From NCBI GenBank assembly GCA_964425135.1, contig CAYRKW010000012.1, positions 1 through 62,744 of the forward strand: 62,744 bases of DNA, given 5' to 3'. A program made the position numbers and the translations under genes. Position 1 is the first letter of the stretch. Each line of letters starts with the position of its first letter. This DNA comes from CAYLLD01 sp964425135 (GTDB taxonomy: Bacteria; Pseudomonadota; Alphaproteobacteria; Rhodobacterales; Rhodobacteraceae). This document shows, piece after piece, positions 43,353 to 51,783 of the stretch. The notes under the pieces were generated by a model. The model was not told the DNA's origin and searched no databases. It saw only the letters and a program-made list of their open reading frames with translations.

Positions 43353-44177
43353 CTACGTCAAATCTGAAACATCAGGAATAGTAATCCCATCTTCGTCGAG
43401 CGCAGGTGACTGGCGCAGCGACTCGCGCTCCTTGCGCGCCTGCGTTGCCGCATCCAACTCCTGCCATTTGCCGCCAAAAAACAGCTCCAGCGGTTTGAAG
43501 CGTTTTTTGTAGTCCATTTTGCGAGAGCCGGGGACCCAATAGCCGAGATACACGTAAGGCAGCCCTGCGTTTTGGGCGATCTTGATGTGGTCGAGCACGA
43601 GGTAGGTGCCGAGCGAGCAGTCGGAATGGTCGGGGTCGAAGAAAGAATAGACCATCGAGAGCCCGTCACTCAAAACATCAGTCAGGCAAACGGCCCGCAG
43701 TTCGGGGCGGCCATCCTCATCAGGGGCGCTATATTCAACGACGCGGCTGCGCACTTGGGTTTCTTCGACCATGGCAGCGTATTCATAAACGTCCATATCC
43801 GCCATGCCGCCCTCGTTGTGGCGTCCGCTGACGTAGCGGCGAAAGAGCGCATATTGATCCTCTGTCGCCCAAGGCGCGTTGCCTTCGCGCAAAAGTGAGG
43901 CGTTCTTTTTGAGAACACGCTTTTGCGATGTGCTGGGTTTAAAATCATCGACGCGAATGCGTACCGAGAGGCACATGTTGCAATCTGCGCAAGAGGGGCG
44001 GTAGAGCACGTTTTGTGACCGGCGAAAGCCCTGATGCGAGAGCACATCATTGATTTGCTGTGCGTTGTCCCCGTTGAGCGATGTGAAAAGCTTCCTCTCG
44101 ACCCGGCCTTCGAGATACGGGCAGGGGGTCGGTGCTGTCACATAGAACTGCGGTGTTATCGTCGGGGAGTGGCGCAT
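43353..44177 (-). CDS. bpt: Aspartate/glutamate leucyltransferase (Bpt)
   Basis: 274-aa enzyme of the bacterial N-degron pathway that adds Leu to proteins with N-terminal Asp or Glu for ClpAPS degradation. It carries PTPCPYLEGRVERKLFTSL, then RRSQNVLYRPSCADCNMCLS (the ATE-type Cys cluster), FRRYVSGRHNEGGMADMDVY and VYLGYWVPGSRKMDYKKRFK. The frame is open to 44279, but family members start at MRHSPTITPQFY-like residues, so 44177 is used. No clear Shine-Dalgarno sequence. Confidence 0.92.
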   Translation of the reverse strand: MRHSPTITPQFYVTAPTPCPYLEGRVERKLFTSLNGDNAQQINDVLSHQGFRRSQNVLYRPSCADCNMCLSVRIRVDDFKPSTSQKRVLKKNASLLREGNAPWATEDQYALFRRYVSGRHNEGGMADMDVYEYAAMVEETQVRSRVVEYSAPDEDGRPELRAVCLTDVLSDGLSMVYSFFDPDHSDCSLGTYLVLDHIKIAQNAGLPYVYLGYWVPGSRKMDYKKRFKPLELFFGGKWQELDAATQARKERESLRQSPALDEDGITIPDVSDLT

Positions 44178-44329
44178 AAACTTAAGTGTGTGACTTTCAA
44201 TGAAACGAAGTCCAACATAACGCCATGGGTCAATTTCGCCAATCAAATTGTTCATAAAGGCGCAATCTGTCGCGCCCAATTGGTTAATCGCCCCCGAGGG
44301 AGGGGCGATCTGGTCTTGATCAAGACGGC

Positions 44330-44713
44330 TTAACCAAATTCTGGTGTCATCTGCGTTTTGTCCCGGCGGTCGTTCATAAACTGATCGAACTCTGCCTTGT
44401 CTTTCGCCTCACGCAGCCGTTGCAAGAAGCCCTGAAACGCGGTTTGCTCTTCTTCGAGACGTTTGAGGGTTTCGTCGCGATAATTATCAAATGCGACGTT
44501 GCCCGAACTCGACATCTGCATACGACGATGCGGAATAATGTTGTATTTGCGGTTACATTTCATGCGCTTGCTCCCGATCATATAAAAGAGAATTGCCAAA
44601 CCCACCGGCCAGAAGAAAATAAAGCCGATGATCATTGCTGCCAGCCATGCTGGGCGGCCGCGAGCGTCGAGCCAGTCGCGTGCTGAAGTCAGCCAGCTCG
44701 TAATGCTGTCCAT
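44330..44713 (-). CDS. DUF2852 protein
   Basis: 127 aa. An N-terminal amphipathic part (SARDWLDARGRPAWLA), one strong membrane helix (AMIIGFIFFWPVGLAILFYM), then a cytoplasmic region ending in a coiled-coil-like segment (RDETLKRLEEEQTAFQGFLQ, RLREAKDKAEFDQFMNDR). The WPVGLAILFYMIGSKRM block is the family signature. Function unknown; common in Rhodobacterales and Rhizobiales as I recall. Confidence 0.85.
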   Translation of the reverse strand: MDSITSWLTSARDWLDARGRPAWLAAMIIGFIFFWPVGLAILFYMIGSKRMKCNRKYNIIPHRRMQMSSSGNVAFDNYRDETLKRLEEEQTAFQGFLQRLREAKDKAEFDQFMNDRRDKTQMTPEFG

Positions 44714-44965
44714 TGTTCGTCCTTTCCTATGTTAATTTGTTTTACATTATCATAATTGGGGTATCCGAATGCGCAAATCAAGATCAAAATGTAAAAAATC
44801 ATTACATAACAGTTTTCCTGAATGAATTGAGGATTTTTGGGGCTGAGAATTTTTCGAACATTTGCAAAAATCTGGGTTTTCGTAGCGTAAACTTTGCGCT
44901 GACCGCTTTGCGCGACATTTTTTTTCCGTATAACGCTTTTGCGATAAGGTGAGCCGGGGGAGTAC

Positions 44966-45361
44966 ATGGCGTTTCATCTGCTGACACTTGCGTTTGCCGC
45001 ATCCTTGCCCGCGATATCGAGTTGCGCTGTGACAACGGCCGTGGGCACTTCAATGTTCATGAAATCGGAATGGGGTGTGCTGCTGTTTAACTGCTTTTGG
45101 GCAAGCGCTCCGTTCATATTGTGGAGCGGGCTGGCCCTGGTGCGCGAAGGGCAGTTCAGAGAATTGCGTCTGCCGGTTATGATCGGCTTGTTCATTACTG
45201 CCGGAGCGTGGAGCTATGCCACGTGGGATGCGATTGATTACCGGCTGTCGGGCTTGGGCGGCGGCGCCAATATCGGGCTGGGTGTGTTGATGTTGGTGGT
45301 ACCGTTTGTCTCGATGCTGCTCATGTTTATCAGCGCGCTTATCATCCGGGACAAAATCTGA
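44966..45361 (+). CDS. Small membrane protein at the head of the DUF2182/DUF1326 cluster
   Basis: 131 aa with about four membrane helices (LLTLAFAASLPAISSCAVTT, LFNCFWASAPFILWSGLALV, VMIGLFITAGAWSYATW, GLGVLMLVVPFVSMLLMFIS). No family recognised. Its TGA overlaps the next ATG by one base, so it is coupled to the DUF2182 gene. GGGGGAG lies just before the ATG. The 250 bp upstream is AT-rich and shared with the divergent DUF2852 gene. Confidence 0.75.
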   Translation: MAFHLLTLAFAASLPAISSCAVTTAVGTSMFMKSEWGVLLFNCFWASAPFILWSGLALVREGQFRELRLPVMIGLFITAGAWSYATWDAIDYRLSGLGGGANIGLGVLMLVVPFVSMLLMFISALIIRDKI

Positions 45362-46080
45362 TGGTTCTCGCGCGCTCTTTCGTGTGGTTGGGATATTTTG
45401 CGCTTATCCTGATGTCATGGTGGGTCATGTTTTCCATGGCAATGGATATGGGCCGTGTTCCGATGAATATGGTTGACCTCGGTCCGCTGGTGATCATGTG
45501 GGTGATCATGATGGGAGCGATGATGGGGCCGACATTTGTGCCGACGCTGCGCACCTATGAAGATCTGATTACTTCGGCGGATGGCACACGGGCGGGATCA
45601 ATCGGGCTGGTGCTGGGGTATTTCATCGCCTGGATCGGGTTTGCGATTGCGATTGCCTATGCGCAGACGCTGCTGATCGAGTGGGAGTTGGTCACGAAGA
45701 TGGGGCGCTCGCGCAGCGGTCTGTTCTCTGCCGCGCTGTTGATTGCTGCCGGGCTTTACCAATTCACATCGCTGAAAGATCGTTGCCTTGCCTTTTGCCG
45801 CTCACCTATGACGCAATTCCTGCGCGACTGGCGACCGGGATTTGCAGGTGGTGTGCGCATGGGGCTGCATCACGGCGGGTTCTGTGTTCTGTGCTGCTGG
45901 GGTCTGATGGTCATCGGATTTGTCGGCGGTGTGATGGACCTGATATGGATGGGCGGGGCGATGATCCTGATGACGCTCGAAAAACTGCCCGATTTGGGCC
46001 GGTTTTTGACGCGACCCACAGGGTTTGCATTGCTCTTGTGGGGCGGTTATGTCCTGATGCAATCAGTTGGATTGATGTGA
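45361..46080 (+). CDS. DUF2182 integral membrane protein
   Basis: 239 aa, about six membrane helices. The family signature is in MVIMGAMMGPTFVP-like and especially GLHHGGFCVLCCWGLMVIGF and VGGVMDLIWMGGAMILMTLE, then KLPDLGRF. The His/Cys/Met richness (MGLHHGGFCVLCC; FSMAMDMGRVPMNM) suggests metal binding, which is inference. It overlaps the preceding gene by one base and precedes the DUF1326 gene by 10 bp. The DUF2182-DUF1326 pairing recurs in other bacteria as I recall. Confidence 0.85.
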   Translation: MVLARSFVWLGYFALILMSWWVMFSMAMDMGRVPMNMVDLGPLVIMWVIMMGAMMGPTFVPTLRTYEDLITSADGTRAGSIGLVLGYFIAWIGFAIAIAYAQTLLIEWELVTKMGRSRSGLFSAALLIAAGLYQFTSLKDRCLAFCRSPMTQFLRDWRPGFAGGVRMGLHHGGFCVLCCWGLMVIGFVGGVMDLIWMGGAMILMTLEKLPDLGRFLTRPTGFALLLWGGYVLMQSVGLM

Positions 46081-46090
46081 GGTGCCAGCT

Positions 46091-46792
46091 ATGGCCGAGA
46101 AAACCAAATCCCCGCGCAAGAAGGTGAAAATCTCCACCAAGGAGCGCGTTGAGCAGCGGCTGATGGGAGGCCGTAACCAGCGCACGCCCTTGCCGTGGGA
46201 GATCGACGGGGAGCTTTTTCTGAACTGTTCTTGCGATGTGTTCTGCCCGTGTGTCGTTTCGCTTGGCAAGCACGCGCCCACCGAAGGCTATTGCCATGCA
46301 TGGATGGCGATCATTATCGACAAGGGCCATTATGACGGCGAACCGCTGGATGGGATCAGCATCGGGCTTCTGGCCGATATTCCCGGGCGCATGGGTGAAG
46401 GGCAGTGGAAGGTTGCTGTCTACGTGGATGACAACGCATCGCATAAAGCGTTTCACGGGATTTGCCAGATCCTGAGTGGAAAGGCGGGCGGCACCACGGG
46501 TTTGCTGAGCATGTTGATCGGGGAGGTTATTGGCGCTGAGCAACTTCCGGTTCAGATTGAGCGGGACGGGCGCAAGCGCCGCATCTCGGTCGGCAAACTC
46601 ATTCAAGGTGAGATTGAGATGGTGAGCGGTGCGACCGATGATCCGATCTGGGTCAAGAACACGCGGTATTGGATGGGGCCAGATATTATTGTGGCGCAGG
46701 GGACAAAGAGCCGTCTGCGCGATCATGGCCGCGTTTGGGATTTCTCTGGAAAATCAGCAGAAATTTGTCCCATTTCCTGGTCCGGGCCTTGA
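46091..46792 (+). CDS. DUF1326 protein with CxCx3CxC motif
   Basis: 233 aa. Lys-rich N terminus (MAEKTKSPRKKVKISTKER), then the DUF1326 core beginning GELFLNCSCDVFCPCVVSLG, a four-Cys cluster likely to bind metal. GISIGLLADIPGRMGEGQWK and FHGICQILSGKAGGTTGLLS follow. GAGGT about eight bases ahead supports the ATG at 46091 over the GTG at 46082. No signal peptide, so it is probably cytoplasmic or membrane-associated through DUF2182. Function unknown. Confidence 0.86.
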   Translation: MAEKTKSPRKKVKISTKERVEQRLMGGRNQRTPLPWEIDGELFLNCSCDVFCPCVVSLGKHAPTEGYCHAWMAIIIDKGHYDGEPLDGISIGLLADIPGRMGEGQWKVAVYVDDNASHKAFHGICQILSGKAGGTTGLLSMLIGEVIGAEQLPVQIERDGRKRRISVGKLIQGEIEMVSGATDDPIWVKNTRYWMGPDIIVAQGTKSRLRDHGRVWDFSGKSAEICPISWSGP

Positions 46793-46818
46793 GCGATCTT
46801 GACGTACAAGACCAAGCG

Positions 46819-47037
46819 ATGTCGATGCGCTTTCGCGGGCGTATCTATTGGGTCGTTTTTGTCTACATGATCCTTGTGGCGGCGAATGCGGCGCTGGTCG
46901 TCGCGCTTTTTGCGATGCGCACGGGCGGGATGCTTGAAGTGCCTTGGACGACGTTATCGGGCTACGCTCTTGGCACTGGCGGATTGGGCGCTGGATCGCT
47001 GGTTTTTAAGAAACCGATTGAGCGGCTCTTCGCGTAA
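46819..47037 (+). CDS. Small two-helix membrane protein
   Basis: 72 aa; two hydrophobic segments (WVVFVYMILVAANAALVVAL; GYALGTGGLGAGSLVF) with a basic start (MSMRFRGRI) and end (KKPIERLFA). It starts 26 bp after the DUF1326 stop, likely the last gene of that cluster. A TTG at 46789 is an alternative start. Not recognised. Confidence 0.6.
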   Translation: MSMRFRGRIYWVVFVYMILVAANAALVVALFAMRTGGMLEVPWTTLSGYALGTGGLGAGSLVFKKPIERLFA

Positions 47038-47100
47038 TGGCAGAGCGCGTTTAAGATTCTAGATATGACACACCGAACACTAGGTCAGGAGATCTGAAAA

Positions 47101-48096
47101 ATGAGCTTCAACGCATTGGTAGTTGAGAAAGATGAAGAGAGCGGCAAGACGTCGGCTGCGGTGCAATCCATCACCGAAGATCAATTGCCTGAAGGTGACG
47201 TCACTGTCGCGGTGGAATATTCGACGGTCAACTATAAGGATGGCTTGTGCATCGGGCCGGGCGGCGGGCTCGTGCGCAACTACCCGCATGTGCCGGGCGT
47301 TGATTTTGCGGGCACCGTCGAGGCGTCAAGCGATGATCGCTACAAGTCGGGAGATCGGGTTGTTTTGACCGGGTGGCGTGTGGGCGAGGGGCATTGGGGC
47401 GGATATTCCCAAAAAGCTCGCGTAAAAGGCGATTGGCTGGTGCCGTTGCCCGATGGGCTCTCGACAAAACAGGCGATGGCCGTTGGCACGGCGGGCTTCA
47501 CCTCGATGCTGGCTGTGATGGCGTTGGAGGATCATGGGCTCAAGGCCGCTGATGGGCCGGTTCTGGTAACAGGTGCTGCGGGCGGCGTTGGCTCGGTTGC
47601 CACGGCTATTCTGGCCAATCGCGGTTATGAGGTTGCGGCGGTGACAGGGCGGCCTGAGACAGCCGATTACCTCAAATCGCTGGGGGCAAGCCAGATCGTG
47701 GCGCGTGATGAGATCAACGAGACGACCAAGCGCCCCTTGGAGGCGGAGATTTGGGCGGGCTGCGTTGATGCGGTTGGCGGAGCGATGCTGGCGCGGGTCC
47801 TGGGCCAGTTGAAATATGGCGCATCGGTATCAGCGGTGGGGCTGGCGGGCGGCGCAGCGCTTCCAGCAACGGTCATTCCATTCCTTTTGCGCGGTGTTAA
47901 CCTTCTGGGCATCGACAGCGTTATGCAGCCTTATGATAACCGTGTCCGTGCCTGGGGGCGGATCGCGCAGGACCTGCCGCTCGACAAGCTGGAGGCAATG
48001 ATGGTTCCGGCGACGCTCGGTGACTTGCCAAAGCTTGGCGCGGATATCCTGAAAGGACAGGTTCGCGGGCGTGTGGTTGTCGATGTGAACGCCTGA
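47101..48096 (+). CDS. acuI: Acryloyl-CoA reductase AcuI (MDR family)
   Basis: 331-aa zinc-free medium-chain reductase that reduces acryloyl-CoA to propionyl-CoA with NADPH. It protects the cell from acrylate during DMSP or 3-hydroxypropionate metabolism. It has STVNYKDGLCIGPGGGLVRN, YPHVPGVDFAGTVE, WGGYSQKARVKGDWLVPLPD and the Rossmann motif VLVTGAAGGVGSVATAILAN, matching the YhdH/AcuI group. In roseobacters acuI often follows dmdA; no dmdA or ddd gene is adjacent here. Confidence 0.9.
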   Translation: MSFNALVVEKDEESGKTSAAVQSITEDQLPEGDVTVAVEYSTVNYKDGLCIGPGGGLVRNYPHVPGVDFAGTVEASSDDRYKSGDRVVLTGWRVGEGHWGGYSQKARVKGDWLVPLPDGLSTKQAMAVGTAGFTSMLAVMALEDHGLKAADGPVLVTGAAGGVGSVATAILANRGYEVAAVTGRPETADYLKSLGASQIVARDEINETTKRPLEAEIWAGCVDAVGGAMLARVLGQLKYGASVSAVGLAGGAALPATVIPFLLRGVNLLGIDSVMQPYDNRVRAWGRIAQDLPLDKLEAMMVPATLGDLPKLGADILKGQVRGRVVVDVNA

Positions 48097-48138
48097 CCCG
48101 GCGCAATTCAAGATTTGTTAGTCCAAATTTGCTAATCC

Positions 48139-48164
48139 CCACCCCGGATGGATCTCCGGGGTGG
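48139..48164 (+). promoter_or_regulatory. Hairpin that covers the ribosome binding site of the next gene
   Basis: CCACCCCGGA (48139-48148) and TCCGGGGTGG (48155-48164) form a perfect 10-bp stem with a 6-nt loop. The 3' arm holds the only G-rich Shine-Dalgarno-like sequence, three bases before the ATG at 48168. There is no T-run. Confidence 0.65.
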
Positions 48165-48167
48165 TAA

Positions 48168-48839
48168 ATGAACACATCACTGGTCATTTCACGCAGCAAT
48201 GGTGCAACGCGTATTGTGCGCTCGGACACGGTTGCGACAAAAGTTATGCAATCTATTGTCGCTCAGCAGGCCGCATCGGATCGAGATGCGGCTAACACAC
48301 GCGAGGATACGCCGGTAGCGGAGCGACGACGCGGGCTTGATGCGTTGCGCAGCGATGTGGCGCTTATTGCGCATCTGAAAGAGCAGATCGGTGTATTTGC
48401 GCGGGCGAATGCGGAAGTGCCGGTCGTTTTGGTGCGCGCGGATACGGCCGCACATGCGAAATTCGCGTCACATATTCTGGTTGATGCGATGGAGAGTGTT
48501 GACAATGGCGCTGCTCAGGAGCCGGAGCGCTCTGTTTCCTTTGATCTGGGGCCATCCGCGCTTGATCTGGTTGCGCTTTGCGAACCTACGTCCATGAGTG
48601 CTGATGCAACGTCGCACGTCATGGTCATCTGTTTGAACCCAGAACGCGAGAGATATCGATCCGGGCGGGCGGGGGAGGACAATGAAGACCTGCGGCTGAC
48701 ATTTGAGGATGAGGAAATTCTAATGATCGAGCGCACTGATCTTTTGGCGTCGTTGAACATGGTTTTTGGCGAGACAGTGGTTGCGCTGAAGAAAGACAGC
48801 GCAGGCAGTGTGCCTCAGGTTATGGATGTGGCGTTGTGA
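48168..48839 (+). CDS. Uncharacterised protein
   Basis: 223 aa, no signal peptide or membrane segment. Acidic, alpha/beta-looking, with VALIAHLKEQIGVFARANAE, VPVVLVRADTAAHAKFASHI and LGPSALDLVALCEPTSMSAD as its most structured parts. No family recognised. Translation may be limited by the hairpin at 48139-48164. Followed by 190 bp that contains the photolyase promoter. Confidence 0.7.
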   Translation: MNTSLVISRSNGATRIVRSDTVATKVMQSIVAQQAASDRDAANTREDTPVAERRRGLDALRSDVALIAHLKEQIGVFARANAEVPVVLVRADTAAHAKFASHILVDAMESVDNGAAQEPERSVSFDLGPSALDLVALCEPTSMSADATSHVMVICLNPERERYRSGRAGEDNEDLRLTFEDEEILMIERTDLLASLNMVFGETVVALKKDSAGSVPQVMDVAL

Positions 48840-48974
48840 CGGAATATAGCGAACAGTCGCAAATCGCTTTTCGAAATTACCTGTGCTTACAGATCGGGCC
48901 TTGTTTGGCATCGTATCACGATATTCGAGTCTGAAAATGAACCAAACGCCCAATCGCTCAATTGCCTGATGTGG

Positions 48975-49004
48975 TGATCCAACTCTTTTGCTATTGCGTA
49001 CAAT
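48975..49004 (+). promoter_or_regulatory. RpoE (ECF11)-type promoter upstream of the photolyase cluster
   Basis: TGATCC (48975-48980), 18 bp, TACAAT (48999-49004). The Rhodobacter sigmaE promoter is, as I recall it, TGATCC-N18-TAAGA-like. The -35 and spacing match exactly and the -10 partly. It lies 28 bp before the photolyase start. The rpoE-chrR genes are not in this window. Confidence 0.6.
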
Positions 49005-49032
49005 ATCGTGAAGGCTTGAGGGAAGGGCGCGC

Positions 49033-50457
49033 GTGCCGGACGATCAATCATCCAAAACGGCATTGTACTGGTTTCGACGTGATCTGAGATTGAGTGACAA
49101 TCCGGGTCTGACCAAAGCCTGTTCGCGGGGCCTGCCGGTTGTGCCCGTATTCATCATTGACCCGATTGTTGAGGCCATGGGCGCAGCGGCGCGGTGGCGC
49201 TTGGGGCTGTCGTTGGCACATCTTGATGCGGAATTGCGGGCGGTTGGGTCGCGGCTGATTGTGCGCAAAGGGGCTGCGTTGCAAATCTTGCAGGATTTGG
49301 CGCAAGAGACCAATGCGGCCACGCTGGATTATGGTCGGGACTACACGAAAGAAGCGATTGCGCGGGATACGGATATCAAATCGGAGATGGGCAAAGCCGG
49401 GCTTGATGTCGAGAGCCATAATGCGCTGCTCTTGTTCGAGCCGTGGACGGTGAAAACCCAGACAGGCGGTTATTTCAAGGTCTACTCGCCGATGTGGCGC
49501 GCGGTGCGGGACCGTGATGTGCCCGATCCGGTCCCGGCGCCTGCGAATATCGCATCGCCAGATATTTGGCCGGACGGGTTGGATGTCGCGAGCCTTGATC
49601 TGGGGCGCGATATGTATCGGGGGGCGGAAGTGGTCGCCAAGCATGTTCGCGTGGGCGAGGCGCGGGCCTTGGCACGTCTTGACGATTTTATTGCGAAGTC
49701 GGTCGAAGGGTACAAATCCGATCGCAACAATCTCGATCAAGTTGCGACGTCCGGGCTGTCGGAAAACCTGACCTATGGCGAGATTTCCCCGCGTCAGATG
49801 TGGCACGCAGGTTGGACCGCAATGGAAGCGGGAGCGAGCGGTGCCGAGCATTTCCTCAAAGAGATTGTTTGGCGCGAGTTTTCCTATCACCTCCTGTTTC
49901 ACACGCCACATATCGCCCAGTCCAACTGGCGCGAGGGATGGGATGACTTTCCCTGGAGGGCGGATAACAAAGATGCGCAGGCTTGGCGGCGCGGAGAGAC
50001 TGGCGAGCCGGTGGTCGATGCCGCGATGCGCGAGATGTATGTCACTGGACAGATGCACAACCGCGCGCGCATGATCGTCGCCTCTTACCTCACCAAGCAT
50101 CTGATGGTACACTGGCATGTCGGGATGGAGTGGTTTGCGGAGTGTTTGACAGATTGGGATCCTGCCTCGAATGCACTTGGCTGGCAGTGGGTGGCTGGCT
50201 GCGGGCCGGACGCGGCACCGTTTTTCAGGATTTTCAATCCGGCGGTTCAGGCCGAAAAATTCGATATAAACGAGACCTACAGACGGCACTATCTGGAAGG
50301 CGAAGGCGCGGATGCGTTTTTGCAGGCAATTCCGAAATCTTGGACAATTGCGCGACCTGATGTGCCGATTGTCAATCTCAAAGAGGGTCGGGAGCGGGCG
50401 CTTGCTGCATATTCCGCGCTGACCGACGCTAAGAAAAAACTACAAGCGGCGGAGTAG
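49033..50457 (+). CDS. phrB: Deoxyribodipyrimidine photolyase
   Basis: 474-aa FAD enzyme that uses blue light to split cyclobutane pyrimidine dimers. The N-terminal antenna domain reads ALYWFRRDLRLSDNPGLTKA. The C-terminal FAD domain has MWHAGW, EIVWREFSYHLLFHTPH, FPWRADNKDAQAWRRGETGE and PVVDAAMREMYVTGQMHNRA, then VASYLTKHLMVHWHVGMEWF and DWDPASNALGWQWVAG. Start is GTG at 49033 behind GAGGGAAGGG. First gene of the six-gene photooxidative cluster. Confidence 0.96.
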   Translation: MPDDQSSKTALYWFRRDLRLSDNPGLTKACSRGLPVVPVFIIDPIVEAMGAAARWRLGLSLAHLDAELRAVGSRLIVRKGAALQILQDLAQETNAATLDYGRDYTKEAIARDTDIKSEMGKAGLDVESHNALLLFEPWTVKTQTGGYFKVYSPMWRAVRDRDVPDPVPAPANIASPDIWPDGLDVASLDLGRDMYRGAEVVAKHVRVGEARALARLDDFIAKSVEGYKSDRNNLDQVATSGLSENLTYGEISPRQMWHAGWTAMEAGASGAEHFLKEIVWREFSYHLLFHTPHIAQSNWREGWDDFPWRADNKDAQAWRRGETGEPVVDAAMREMYVTGQMHNRARMIVASYLTKHLMVHWHVGMEWFAECLTDWDPASNALGWQWVAGCGPDAAPFFRIFNPAVQAEKFDINETYRRHYLEGEGADAFLQAIPKSWTIARPDVPIVNLKEGRERALAAYSALTDAKKKLQAAE

Positions 50458-50466
50458 GGAACGGAC

Positions 50467-51783
50467 GTGAGAATTGCGATTGTCGGGAGCGGTATTACCG
50501 GATTGGGTGCGGCCTACGCGCTGAGCGAGGACCATGAGGTCACGGTGTTCGAAAAGCAGAAGCGATTTGGCGGTCACGCGGATACGCAGGTTGTGACGAT
50601 GGAAGGGCGGGAGATCGCGGTCGATACCGGTTTTATCGTCTACAATCAGCGCAATTATCCCAACCTTTGCTCGCTTTTTGAGCATTTGGATGTCCCGACG
50701 AAGTGGTCGGATATGTCGTTTGGGGTCTCGGTCGCGGATGGCAAGGTGGAATATGCTTGCGAGTCGCTCGACAAACTTTTTGCGCAGCGCGGCAATGTCG
50801 TTCGTCCGCAATATTGGCAGATGCTGCTCGACATCAAGAAATTCAACGCAATTGCCGAGGCGCAGCTCGACAGCGGTGCGCTGAGCGGTTTGTCACTGGG
50901 GGACTGGGCGCAGCAGCAGGGATTTTCCAATGCGTTTATTGACTGGTTTATGCTGCCCATGGGCGGGGCGATCTGGTCGACACCTGTCTCGAAGATGATG
51001 GCGTTCCCGGCGGAGAGTTACGTGACATTTTTCCGCAATCATGACCTGATGACCGGTCTTGGCCCGATGCAGCGCTGGCGCACGGTCGATGGCGGCTCGC
51101 GCGAGTATGTGCAGCGCTTGCTTGCGAAAACCAAAGCGCGGATTGTCGAAGGCGCTGAAGTTGTCGCGATTGAACGCTCTGGCGGCTCGCCCGATCTGAT
51201 CTTTGCGGATGGTGCGCGGCAGACCTTTGATCAGGTCATTGTGGCAACACACGGACCGCAGACCTACGAGATGCTGAGCGATATGGCGGATGATGAGCGG
51301 GCGATCCTTGGAGCCTTCAAAACAGCGCCGAACACAGCGGTGTTGCATTCCGATCCGTCCCTCATGCCAAAACGTCGCAAGGTTTGGTCAAGCTGGAACT
51401 TTATTACAAGCGGTACTGGTGAGGATGCGGACCGCCCTGCGCCGGTCAGTTACTGGATGAACCGCCTGCAAAGCCTGACATCGCCCAAGCCGCTGATTGT
51501 CAGTCTCAACCCGCGCAAAGCCCCTGATCCGGCGCTGGTGCATGGGTCATTCGATTATGCGCATCCGCTTTACGATGCGGACGCGTTTCGGGCGCAGGAG
51601 GATATGGACGCGATTCAGGGGCGTGGCGGGGTCTGGTATGCTGGTGCGTGGTTGGGTTATGGGTTTCACGAGGATGGACTGCGCACAGGTCTGCGCGTGG
51701 CGCGCGCGCTTGGCAGCAGACCAGCCTGGGCCAAGGATACTGGCGCACCATTTGTGAATGATCTTATGAAAGCGGCTGAATGA
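50467..51783 (+). CDS. FAD-dependent amine-oxidase-like oxidoreductase
   Basis: 438 aa. The FAD-binding dinucleotide fold is MRIAIVGSGITGLGAAYALS with VTVFEKQKRFGGHADTQ; the FAD C-terminal motif is WYAGAWLGYGFHEDGLRTGL. This NAD(P)-binding flavoprotein type is widely found next to DUF1365 and cyclopropane-synthase-like genes. It may act on a lipid acyl chain, but the substrate is unproven. It follows the photolyase by 9 bp and overlaps DUF1365 by ATGA. Confidence 0.92.
   Translation: MRIAIVGSGITGLGAAYALSEDHEVTVFEKQKRFGGHADTQVVTMEGREIAVDTGFIVYNQRNYPNLCSLFEHLDVPTKWSDMSFGVSVADGKVEYACESLDKLFAQRGNVVRPQYWQMLLDIKKFNAIAEAQLDSGALSGLSLGDWAQQQGFSNAFIDWFMLPMGGAIWSTPVSKMMAFPAESYVTFFRNHDLMTGLGPMQRWRTVDGGSREYVQRLLAKTKARIVEGAEVVAIERSGGSPDLIFADGARQTFDQVIVATHGPQTYEMLSDMADDERAILGAFKTAPNTAVLHSDPSLMPKRRKVWSSWNFITSGTGEDADRPAPVSYWMNRLQSLTSPKPLIVSLNPRKAPDPALVHGSFDYAHPLYDADAFRAQEDMDAIQGRGGVWYAGAWLGYGFHEDGLRTGLRVARALGSRPAWAKDTGAPFVNDLMKAAE

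Noticed and set aside
49048..50289. 413-codon minus-strand frame across the photolyase
   Set aside because: Shadow of a conserved photolyase; no start signal or family.
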